From the NCBI RefSeq assembly GCF_051020955.1, contig NW_027476097.1, positions 2,321,001 through 2,385,000 of the forward strand: 64,000 nucleotides of DNA, in the 5' to 3' direction. The stretch is from Megalopta genalis (taxonomy: Eukaryota > Arthropoda > Insecta > Hymenoptera > Halictidae). The position numbers and the translations under genes were made by a program. The notes under the pieces were generated by a model that was given only the letters and a program-made list of their open reading frames with translations, was not told the origin of the DNA and did not search any database. Of the stretch, positions 26,701 through 37,513 are shown one piece after another (the stretch's first letter is position 1; each line of letters opens with the position of its first letter).

Positions 26701-29700
26701 CTTCGCATTGATTTGAAGCTAAATCATGTGTTTCGCAAGGATTTGAAGCTAACTCGTTTGTTTCGCATGCTGTTGAAGCTAACTCAAGTGTATCATAAGT
26801 ATTTGAAGCTAAACCATTTGCTTCGCATGAATTCGAAGATCAGCCTTCTACTTCGCATTGATTTGAAGCTAAATCATGTGTTTCGCATGGATTTGAAGCT
26901 AACTCGTTTGCTTCGCAAGCAGTTGAAGCTGAATCATGTATATCACAAGTATTTGAAGCTAAACTATTCGTTTCGCATGGATTCGAAGATAAGGCTTCCT
27001 CTTCGCATTGATTTGATGCTAAATCATGTGTTTCGCATGGATTTGAAGCTAACTCGTTTGTTTCGCATGCTGTTGAAGCTAAATCATGTATATCACAAGT
27101 ATTTGAAGCTATATCATACGTTTCGCATGGATTCCAAGATAACCCTTCTAATTCGCATTGATTTGAATCTAAATCATGTGTTTCGCATGGATTTGAAGCT
27201 AACTCGTTTGTTTCGCATGCTGTTGAAGATAAATCATTTATATCACAAGTATTTGAAGCTAAACCATTTGCTTCGCATGGATTCGAAGATCAGCCTCCTA
27301 CTTCGCATTGATTTGAAGCTAAATCATGTGTTCGCATGGATTTGAAGCTAACTTGTTTGATTCGCGAGCAGTTGAAGCTAAATCAAGTGTATCACAAGTA
27401 TTTGAAGCTAAACCATTTGTTTCGCATTTATTCGAAGCTAAGCCTTCTACTTCGCATTGATTTGAGTCTAAATCACGTGTTTCGCTTGGTTTTGAAGCTA
27501 ACTCGTTTTTTGCGCATGCAGTTGAAGCTGAATCATGTATATCACAAGTATTTGAAGCTAAACTATTCGTTTCGCATGGATTCGAAGATAAGCCTTCTAC
27601 TTCGCATTGATTTGAGGCTAAATCGTGTGTTTCGCTTCGTTTTGAAGCTAACTCGTTTGTTGCGAATGCTGTTGAAGATAAATCATGTATATCACAAGTA
27701 TTTGAAGCTATATCATACGTTTCGCATGGATTCCAAGATAACCCTTCTAATTCGCATTGATTTGAATCTAAATCATGTGTTTCGCATGGATTTGAAGCTA
27801 ACTCGTTTGTTTCGCATGCTGTTGAAGCTAAATCATGTATATCACAAGTATTTGAAGCTATATCATACGTTTCGCATGGATTCCAAGATAACCCTCCTAA
27901 TTCGCATAGATTTGAAGATAAATCACGTGTTTCGCTTGGATTTGAATATAACTCATTTGTTTCGCATGCTGTTCAAGCTAAATCATGTATATCACAAGTA
28001 TTTGAAGCTAAACCATTTGCTTCGCATGGATTCGAAGATCAGCCTTCTACTTGCATTGATTTGAAGCTAAATCATGTGTTCCGCATGGCTTTTAAGCTAA
28101 CTCGTTTGTTTCGCATGCAGTTGAAGCTAAATCATGTATATCACAAGTATTTGAAGCTAAACCATTTGTTTCGCATGGATTCGAAGATAAGCCTTCTACT
28201 TCGCGGTGATTTTAATCTAAATCATGTGTTTCGCAAGGATTTGAAGCTAACTCGTTTGTTTCGGATGCTGTTGAAGCTAAATCATGTATATCACAAGTAT
28301 TTGAAGCTATATCATTTGTTTCGCATGGATTCGAAGATAACCCTTCTAATTCGCATTGATTTGAGGCTAAATCATGTGTTTCGCTTGGATTTGAAGCTAA
28401 CTCGTTTTTTTCGCTAGTAGTTGAAACTAAATCATGCATATCACAAGTATTTGAAGCTAAACCATTTGGTTCGCTTTTATTCGAAGCTAAGCCATCTACT
28501 TCGCATTGATTTGAGGCTAAATCATGTGTTTCGCTTGGTTTTGAAGCTAACTCGTTTTTTTCGCATGCAGCTGTATCTAAATCATGTATATCACAAGTAT
28601 TTGAAGCTAAACCATTTGTTTCGCATGGATTCGAAGATAAGCCTCCTACTTCGCATTGATTTTAATCTAAATCATGTGTTTCGCATGGATTTGAAGTAAA
28701 CTCGTTTGTTTCGCATGCTGTTGAAGCTAAATCATGTATATCACAAGTATTTGAAGCTATATCATACGTTTCGCATGGATTCCAAGATAACCCTTCTAAT
28801 TCGCATTGATTTGAATCTAAATCATGTGTTTCGCATGGATTTGAAGCTAACTCGTTTGTTTCGCATGCTGTTGAAAATAAATCATTTATATCACAAGTAT
28901 TTGAAGCTAAACCATTTGTTTCGCATTTATTCGAAGCTAAGCCTTCTACTTCGCATTGATTTGAGGCTAAATCATGTGTCTCGCTTGGTTTTGAAGCTAA
29001 CTCCTTTTTTTCGCATGCAGTTGTATCTAAATCACGTATATCACAAGTATTTGAAGCTAAACCATTTGTTTCGCATGGATTCGAAGATAAGCCTTCTATT
29101 TCGCATTGATTTTAATATAAATCATGTGTTTCGCAAGGATTTGAAGCTAACTCGTTTGTTTCAGATGCTGTTGAAGCTAAATCATGTATATCACAAGTAT
29201 TTGAAGCTATATCATTTGTTTCGCATGGATTCGAAGATAACCCTTCTAATTCGCATTGATTTGAGGCTAAATCATGTGTTTCGCTTGGATTTGATGCTAT
29301 CTCGATTTTTCGCTAGTAGTTGAAGCTAAATCATGCATATCACAAGTATTTGAAGCTAAACCATTTGGTTCGCTTTTATTCGAAGCTAAGCCATCTACTT
29401 CGCATTGATTTGAGGCTAAATCATGTGTTTCGCTTGGTTTTGAAGCTAACTCGTTTTTTTCGCATGCAGCTGTATCTAAATCATGTATATACAAGTATTT
29501 GAAGCTAAACCATTTGTTTCGCATGGATTCGAAGATAAGCCTTCTACTTCGCATTGATTTTAATCTAAATCATGTGTTTCGCATGGATTTGAAGCTAAGT
29601 CGTTTGCTTCGCAAGCAGTTGAAGCTGAATCATGTATATCGCAAGTATTTGAAGCTAAACTATTCGTTTCGCATGGATTCGAAGATAAGCCTTCCACTTC

Positions 29701-32700
29701 GCATTGATTTCATGCTAAATCATGTGTTTCGGATGGATTTGAAGCTAACTCGTTTGTTTCGCATGCTGTTGAAGCTAAATCATGTATATCACAAGTATTT
29801 GAAGCTATATCATACGTTTCGCATGGATTCCAAGATAACCCTTCTAATTCGCATTGATTTGAATCTAAACCATGTGTTTCGCATGGATTTGAAGCTAACT
29901 CGTTTGTTTCGCATGCTGTTGAAAATAAATCATTTATATCACAAGTATTTGAAGCTAAACCATTTGTTTCGCATTTATTCGAAGCTAAGCCTTCTACTTC
30001 GCATTGATTTGAGGCTAAATCATGTGTCTCGCTTGGTTTTGAAGCTAACTCGTTTTTTTCGCATGCAGTTGTAGCTAAATCATGTATATCACAAGTATTT
30101 GAAGCTAAACCATTTGCTTTTCATGGATTCGAAGATCAGCCTTCTACTTCGCATTGATTTTAATCTAAATCATGTCTTTCGCATGGATTTAAAGCTAACA
30201 CGTTTGTTTCGCATGCAGTTGAAGCTGAATCATGTATATCACAAGTATTTGAAGCTAAACTATTCGTTTCGCATGGATTCGAAGATAAGCCTTCTACTTC
30301 GCATTGATTTGAGGCTAAATCGTGTGTTTCGCTTCGTTTTGAAGCTAACTCGTTTGTTGCGAATGCTGTTGAAGCTAAATCATGTATATCACAAGTATTT
30401 GAAGCTATATCATACGTTTCGCATGGATTCCAAGATAACCCTCCTAATTCGCATAGATTTGAAGATAAATCATGTGTTTCGCTTGGTTTTGAAGCTAACT
30501 CCTTTTTTTCGCATGCAGTTGTATCTAAATCACGTATATCACAAGTATTTGAAGCTAAACCATTTGTCTCGCTTGGATTCGAAGATAAGCCTTCTACTTC
30601 GCATTGATTTTAATCTAAATCATGTGTTTCGCATGGATTTGAAGCTAACTCGTTTGTTTCGCATGCTGTTGAAGCTAAATCATGTATATCACAAGTATTT
30701 GAAGCTATATCATACGTTTCGCATGGATTCCAAGATAACCCTTCTAATTCGCATTGATTTGAATCTAAATCATGTGTTTCGCATGGATTTGAAGCTAACT
30801 CGTTTGTTTCGCATGCTGTTGAAAATAAATCATTTATATCACAAGTATTTGAAGCTAAACCATTTGTTTCGCATTTATTCGAAGCTAAGCCTTCTACTTC
30901 GCATTGATTTGAGGCTAAATCATGTGTCTCGCTTGGTTTTGAAGCTAACTCCATTTTTTCGCATGCAGTTGTATCTAAATCACGTATATCACAAGTATTT
31001 GAAGCTAAACCATTTGTTTCGCATGGATTCGAAGATAAGCCTTCTATTTCGCATTGATTTTAATATAAATCATGTGTTTCGCAAGGATTTGAAGCTAACT
31101 CGTTTGTTTCAGATGCTGTTGAAGCTAAATCATGTATATCACAAGTATTTGAAGCTATATCATTTGTTTCGCATGGATTCGAAGATAACCCTTCTAATTC
31201 GCATTGATTTGAGGCTAAATCATGTGTTTCGCTTGGATTTGAAGCTAACTCGTTTTTTTCGCTAGTAGTTGAAGCTAAATCATGCATATCACAAGTATTT
31301 GAAGCTAAACCATTTGGTTCGCTTTTATTCGAAGCTAAGCCATCTACTTCGCATTGATTTGAGGCTAAATCATGTGTTTCGCTTGGTTTTGAAGCTAACT
31401 CGTTTTTTTCGCATGCAGCTGTATCTAAATCATGTATATCACAAGTATTTGAAGCTACACCATTTGTTTCGCATGGATTCGAAGATAAGCCTTCTACTTC
31501 GCATTGATTTGAATCTAAATCATGTGTTTCGCTTGGATTTGAATATAACTCATTTGTTTCGCATGCTGTTCAAGCTAAATCATGTATATCACAAGTATTT
31601 GAAGCTAAACCATTTGTTTCGCATGGATTCGAAGATAAGCCTTCTACTTCGCATTGATTTTAATCTAAATCATGTGTTTCGCATGTATTTGAAGCTAACT
31701 CGTTTGCTTCGCAAGCAGTTGAAGCTGAATCATGTATATCACAAGTATTTGAAGCTAAACTATTCGTTTCGCATGGATTCGAAGATAAGCCTTCCACTTC
31801 GCATTGATTTGATGCTAAATCATGTGTTTCGCATGGATTTGAAGCTAACTCGTTTGTTTCGCATGCTGTTGAAGCTAAATCATGTATATCACAAGTATTT
31901 GAAGCTATATCATACGTTTCGCATGGATTCCAAGATAACCCTTCTAATTCGCATTGATTTGAGGCTAAATCATGTGTCTCGCTTGGTTTTGAAGCTAACT
32001 CGTTTTTTTCGCATGCAGTTGTAGCTAAATCATGTATATCACAAGTATTTGAAACTAAACCATTTGCTTTTCATGGATTCGAAGATCAGCCTTCTACTTC
32101 GCATTGATTTTAATCTAAATCATGTCTTTCGCATGGATTTAAAGCTAACCCGTTTGTTTCGCATGCAGTTGAAGCTGAATCATGTATATCACAAGTATTT
32201 GAAGCTAAACTATTCGTTTCGCATGGATTCGAAGATAAGCCTTCTACTTCGCATTGATTTGAGGCTAAATCGTGTGTTTCGCTTGGTTTTGAAGCTAACT
32301 CGTTTGTTTCGCATGCTGTTGAAGCTAAATCATGTATATCACAAGTATTTGCAGCTAAACCATTTGTTTCGCATCGATACGAAGATAACCCTTCTACTTC
32401 GCATTGATTTGAAGCTAAATCATGTGTTTCGCTTGGTTTTGAAGCTAACTCCTTTGTTTCGCATGCTGTTGAAGCTAAATCATGTATATCACAAGTATTT
32501 GAAGCTATATCATACGTTTCGCATGGATTCCAAGATAACCCTCCTAATTCGCATAGATTTGAAGATAAATCATATGTTTCGCATGGATTTGAAGCTAACT
32601 CGTTTGTTTCGCATGCTGTTGAAGCTAAATCGTGTATATCACAAGTATTTGAAGCTAAACCATTTGTTTCGCATGGATTCGAAGATAACCCTTCTACTTC

Positions 32701-33184
32701 GCATTGATTTGAAGCTAAATCATGTATATCGCAAGTATTTGATGCTAAACCATTTGTTTCGCATGGATTCGAAGATCAGCTTTCTGCTACGAATTGATTT
32801 GAAGCTAAATCATATCATTCACTTGGATTTCAAGCTAACCCGTTTTTTTCGCATGCTGTTGAAGCTAAATCATGTATATCACAAGTATTTGAAGCTAAAG
32901 CGTATGATTGGCATTTGATTTGAAGTTAAGGCTTCTACTTCGCATTGATTTGAATATGAATTATGTGTTTCGTTTGCATTTGAAGCTATCTCGTTTGTTT
33001 CGCATGCATTTCAAGCTATTTCATTTATATCACAAGTATTTGAATGTAACTCATTTATTTCGCATGGATTTGATGCTAAGCCTTCTACTTCGCATTGATT
33101 TGAAGCTAAATCCTGCGTTTCCCATGGATTTGAAGCTAACTCGTTTGTTTCGCATGCAGTTGAAGCTAAATCATGTATATCACA

Positions 33185-33400
33185 ACCTCTACCTCTACGC
33201 ATGTACCTCTAAGTCTACCCTGACGCATGTACCTTTACCTTAACGCATGTACCTCTACCTCTACCTCTACGCATGTGCCTCTTCCTCTACCTCTACTTCT
33301 ACCTCTACCTCTATCTTTTCGCTTGTATTTCGACCTCTACCAGTACACATGTACCTCTATCTCTATCTCTACCTCCGCCTGTTACTTCCCTCCACCTTAC
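33185..33400. repeat. (ACCTCT)n-type hexamer tract with interspersed ACGCATGT words
   Basis: The 30-bp satellite stops abruptly after TGTATATCACAA and is followed by imperfect ACCTCT/CCTCTA hexamers broken at intervals by ACGCATGT or similar words (four clear ones before 33275). The tract fades into CTCCACC-rich sequence near 33400. It is not the TTAGG telomeric repeat common in insects. It separates the two satellites. Confidence 0.85.
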
Positions 33401-33404
33401 CAAC

Positions 33405-34432
33405 CTCCTCCTTTACGTTGTTTCACTTCGTTTCGCATTCATGATTTACGTTGTTTTACGTGTTTTACCTTGCTTTACGTTATTTCACCTTGTCTCACGT
33501 TGTTGCTTATAATAGTTTTATGTTCTTCTGCGTTGTTATGCTTTGTTTTTTGGTTGTTTTATATTGTTTTACGTTGTCTTACGTTGCGTCAAGTTGCTTT
33601 ACTTTGTCACGCATTGTTGGTTTAAATTATTTTACGTTGTTTTACTTTGTTTTTACGTTGTTTTACGTTCTTTTACCTTGCTTTCCGTTGTTTTACGTTG
33701 TCTCACGTTGTTGTTTAAAACAGCATTACGTTGCTCTACGCTGTTATACATCGTTTTTACGTTGTTTTATATTGTTTTACATAGCTTTACGTTGTTTTAG
33801 GTTGTTTCACTTCGTATCGCATTCATGATTTACGTTTCTTTACTTTGTTTTTACGTTGTTTTACGTTGTTTAACGTTGACCCGCATTGTTGCTTAAAACA
33901 GTATTACGGCGTTTTACGTTGTTATACATTGTTTTTACGTTATTTTATATTGTTTTACATTGCTCAGCGTTGCGTTACGTTGTTTTACTTTGTTTCGCAT
34001 TCATTACTTACGTTGTTTTATATAGCTTTACGTCGTTTGCCTTGTTTGGCGTTGTTTTTAAAAGAGTATTACATTGCTTTACGTTGCTATTCATTGCTTT
34101 TCAGGTTGTTCTATGCTTTTTTTCATTATGTTACGTTGTTTTACATTGTTTTTACGTTGTTTTACTTTCTTTTACCTTGCTTTACGTTGTTTTACGTTGC
34201 CTCACGTTGTTGTTTATCACAGTACTATGTTGATCTGCATTGTTATGCATTGACTTTAGGTTGTTTTATATTGTTTTACATTGATTTACGTCGTGTTACC
34301 TTGTTTTACTTTGTTTCGCATTGATGATTTGCGTTGTTTTACGATGCTTTACGTACTTTGCATTGTTCCTCGTTGTTGTTTAAAACAGTATTACGTTGTT
34401 TTACGTTGTTATACATTGTTATCACGTCGTTT
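33405..34432 (-). repeat. Second satellite, ACGTTGTTTT arm (left, T-rich orientation)
   Basis: Imperfect tandem copies of a roughly 10-bp word, ACGTTGTTTT, fill this stretch, with landmark words such as GTTTAAAACAGTATTACG and TCGCATTCATGATTTACG every ~150-170 bp. Read on the minus strand it matches the A-rich array to the right. Its plus-strand frames translate into Leu/Phe/Cys/Val-rich strings that look membrane-like but are only a reading of the satellite. Confidence 0.93.
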
Positions 34433-36588
34433 CAGCGTAACACAACGTAAAAGAAAGTAAAACAATATAAAACAACTTAAAAACAATGTATAACAACGTA
34501 AAACAACATAATACTATTTTAGTGAACCACGTGAAGCAAAGTATATCAACGTGAAATAACGTTAATTATCAATAGGACACAAAGAAAAGCAACGTAACAC
34601 AACGTAAATCAATATAATACAATATAAAACAACGTAAAAACAATTTATAACAACGTAAAACAACGTAATACTATTTTAAACAACAACGCGGAACAATGCA
34701 AAAAACGGAAAGCATCGTAAAACAACGTAAATCGTAAATGCGAAACGAAGTAAAACATCGTAACACAAGATAAAGGTAATGTAAAACAATATAAAGCAAT
34801 ATGAAAACAATGTATAACAACGTAAAACAACGTAATACTATTTCAAAGAACCTCGTGAAACAAAGTACATAAACGTAAAACAACGTTAATTATCAATGCG
34901 ACACAAAGAAAAACAACGTAACACAACGTCAATCAATGTAAAACAATACTAAACATCGTAAGAACAATGTATAACAATGTAAAGCAACGTAATAGTATTG
35001 TTACGGCGACTTGACCAAATCAAGTCGCTGTAATGTGAAACGGCCCTGTTGTGAGCAACTCCTTAAAGAAAAATAGAAGAGAGGGGTTGCCACGGAGGTG
35101 TGTTATCAACGGACAATCGAAGAGTCGGGATCGGATCGTCGAGCGATCAACACCATCTAATTCAAAGATCTCTAACATAATCGAATTTAGTTGTATTATA
35201 GTTTATGTACTCTATTGTAAACAAAATGCCGCGACGCAAGAGAAGTGCAGTAATTCGCAACAGTATTTTTAAAAAACCATGTGAAACAAAGTACATCAAC
35301 GTAAAATAACGTAAATCATCAATGCGACTCAAAGAAAAACAACGTAACATAACGTAAATCAATGTATAAAATTATCAATCAACGTAAAAACAATGTATAA
35401 CAACGTATAACAGCGTAATACTGTTTTAAACAACAACGCAGATCAAAGCAAAGAACGTAGAGCATCGTAAAACAACGTATATCATCAATGCGAATAAAAG
35501 TAAAACAACGTAACACAGCGTAAAGCAATGTAACACAATATAAAACATAGTAAAAATAATGTATAACAACGTAAAAGAACGTAATACTAAGTTAAAGAAC
35601 TACGTGAAACGAAGCACATCAAAGTAAAACAACGTTAATCATCAATGTGATACAAAGAAAAACAACGTAACACAACGTAAATCAATGTATAAAAAACATA
35701 AAACAACGTGAAAACAATGTATAACAACGTATAACAGCGTAATACTGTTTTAAACAATAACGCGGAACAATGCAAAGGACGTAAAGCATCGTAAAACAAC
35801 GTAAATGATCAATGCAAAAAAAAGTAAATCAAAGTAACACAACTCAAAGCAATGTAACACAATATAAAACAACGTAAAAACAATGTATAACAACATAAAA
35901 CAGCGTAATACTGTTGTAAACAGCAACGCGGAACAATGCAGAGGGCGTAAAGCCTCGTGACACAACGTAAATCATCAATGCGAAACAAAGCAAAACAACG
36001 TAACACAACGTAAAGCAATGTAACACAATATAAAACAATGTACAAATGATGTATAACAACGTAAAACAACATAAAACTAATTTAAAACACCACGTGAAAC
36101 AAATTACATCAACGTAAAACAATGTAAATCACCAATACGACTCAAAGAAAAACAACGTCACACAACGTAAATCATTGTAAAACAACATAAAACAACGTAA
36201 AAATAATATATTACAACGTAAATAACGTATTACTGTTTTAAACCACAACGCGGAACAAAGTAAAGAACGTAAATCATCGTAAAACAACGTAAATCGTAAA
36301 TAAGAAAAAAAGTGAAACAACGTAACACAACGTGAAGCAATGTGAGACAATATAAAACAACGTAAAAACGATGTATAACAACGTAAAACAACGTAATACT
36401 ATTTTAAAGTACCACGTGAAGCAAAGTACATCAACGTAAAGCAACGATAATCATCAATGCGACACAAAGGAAAACAACGTAACACAACGTAAATCAATGT
36501 ATAAAAAATAGAAAACAACGTAAAAACAATGTATAACAACGTAAAACAACGTATTACTGTTTTGAACAACAACGCGGAACAATGCAAA
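34433..36588 (+). repeat. Second satellite, AAAACAACGT arm (right, A-rich orientation)
   Basis: This is the same family as the left arm in the opposite orientation, made of AAAACAACGT words. It has two alternating higher-order types of about 155-170 bp. Type A is marked by GTAATACTGTTTTAAACAAC with GCGGAACAATGC. Type B is marked by GTAATACTATTTTAAAGAAC with CACGTGAAAC. Landmarks fall near 34510, 34665, 34832, 34989, 35428, 35580, 35738, 35908, 36075, 36225, 36393 and 36550. The array is interrupted at 34999-35262 by a solo-LTR-like insertion and ends where the BEL element enters a type A unit. Confidence 0.93.
34999..35262. mobile_element. Solo-LTR-like insertion (264 bp) in the satellite
   Basis: Non-satellite sequence begins TGTTACGGCG and ends TTCGCAACA, the TG...CA ends of an LTR. 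It is flanked by GTAT at 34995-34998 and 35263-35266, a 4-bp target duplication (5 bp if the shared A is counted). The flanks rejoin into a normal type B satellite unit. There is no coding region. A perfect 9-bp stem lies at 35006-35014 and 35020-35028 (GCGACTTGA / TCAAGTCGC, 5-nt loop). The termini and duplication length suit a Ty3/Gypsy-like or other LTR family, but I cannot assign one. A small MITE is the alternative. Confidence 0.7.
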
Positions 36589-37290
36589 TGTTCCGTTGTC
36601 ATAGAATGTTTTATGCCAGTACAACCATCCGCATTTTTCAACCCATAAAACAAGATAATTAGACACTCCACAGCACATCTGCGCCGCACGTTTGCTCCGG
36701 CACGGGATTTCCGAAGGGTCATCTCGAGCCGAGTGCGTAAGACGGTACTCGAGGCTACCGTGAGTTGACCTGAAGGAATTTCCTTTGTGTCGTTGAAGGC
36801 GGCGGAAACCCTTCGACCGTGTCATAAATCATTCACGTCCTCTCCGAGACCTGTTGCTCTCGGGGTGTTGCTAAAATTTAAAAGGGCACTGATTGGACAA
36901 ACACAACGTTCGGCAAAAACCAATCAGTGCACTTCTCCATCCTGGAAGGGGAAGCTTCACATAGAAGCTTCCTCAATAAAAGGGCCTGCACATCGCGAGG
37001 CGGGCAGATAGTCATGAACAGTAGTCATCAAACAATCATTCAACAGTCTTCCGATACACAAATCATTCGACACCGTAACACAGACTGAAAACACTCCGTG
37101 TATTATAACTAGTATTTTAAATTAAAGTCGTTATTTTTATTAAAAAAGTGTAACAGTCAACACCCTTCACTACCAGCTCTGTTACCTTAAGTGGGCACAG
37201 AGTATCGCGAACCACATTGTCGAATTCGAATCGGGGACTTACAACCCCCGTAGACCGAACAACGGTCGTAGTGTTGGTGCGCGAAAAACA
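36589..37290 (+). repeat. 5' LTR of the BEL/Pao element (702 bp)
   Basis: It starts TGTTCCGTTGTC and ends GCGCGAAAAACA. A perfect 11-bp inverted repeat, GCACTGATTGG / CCAATCAGTGC (36886-36896 and 36920-36930), lies in the promoter-like part and contains CCAAT boxes. A 9-bp stem, GGAAGCTTC / GAAGCTTCC (36950-36958 and 36964-36972), precedes the polyadenylation signal AATAAA at 36975-36980. Compared with the 3' LTR it lacks 146 bp between GCTCCGGCAC and GGGATTTCC (junction 36703/36704). Confidence 0.95.
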
Positions 37291-37291
37291 T

Positions 37292-37309
37292 TGGTTCTTC
37301 GAGCCGGAT
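37292..37309 (+). other. Primer-binding site of the BEL/Pao element
   Basis: TGGTTCTTCGAGCCGGAT begins one base after the 5' LTR. It is complementary to a tRNA 3' end including CCA. From memory it resembles the tRNA-Tyr acceptor and T-arm with one mismatch; the tRNA identity is inference. Confidence 0.7.
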
Positions 37310-37513
37310 GTGAGTGCTCCTACAACAAACACATCGAACGCAGTATCCCGGTTGAATCAATGCGACCACAAAGGACGTCCACCCGAGCATCTCTTTCCAA
37401 GACGACAGGACTTCGTGACAACACCGGAGTTCAACCTTCCTGACGTCTTCACTTCGTAAAGGTAGGCTTGTTTACAGTATCACTGATTCCCGTGTCGCGC
37501 TCCCATTACCGTC

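Larger units (their letters stand above)
1..33184. repeat. 30-bp satellite array with a 150-bp (5-monomer) higher-order repeat
   Basis: The whole interval is tandem 30-bp monomers sharing the core GAAGCTAA followed by a variable middle and usually TTTCGCATG. Two monomers fill each 60-base stretch, so the phase can be followed by eye for kilobases. Five monomer types recur in order, distinguished by their middles: AATCATGTGTTTCGC, CTCGTTTGTTTCGC, AATCATGTATATCAC, ACCATTTGTTTCGC and GCCTTCTACTTCGC. They give a 150-bp higher-order unit and about 1,100 monomers in total. Monomers in the first ~7 kb and the last ~400 bp are more diverged and less regularly ordered than those between about 8 and 32 kb. 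Because 30 is divisible by 3, all frames tend to stay open, giving 10-residue repeats on both strands. Stops and 1-nt indels break every frame repeatedly, so I treat it as non-coding. It continues beyond the left edge. Confidence 0.97.

Noticed and set aside
1..33184. CRISPR-like array of 30-bp repeats
   Set aside because: The repeats abut with no spacers, the monomers vary throughout, and the window is plainly eukaryotic.
18..33243. Dozens of open frames of 60-497 codons on both strands in the satellite
   Set aside because: The 30-bp period keeps any frame open. Frames are interrupted by stops and 1-nt indels in every block, and both strands are equally 'coding'. No start context, domain or splice pattern supports a gene.
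33185..33400. Telomeric repeat
   Set aside because: The hexamer is ACCTCT-like, not TTAGG or its known insect variants, and it is internal and imperfect.
33227..36825. Leu/Phe/Cys/Val-rich ORFs resembling membrane proteins
   Set aside because: They are translations of the ACCTCT tract and the ACGTTGTTTT satellite. The same strings recur wherever the satellite does, and they appear on the strand that is T-rich.
37117..37459. Small ORFs inside the BEL LTR and leader
   Set aside because: They overlap LTR and primer-binding sequence, lie partly on the antisense strand, and have no recognisable content.
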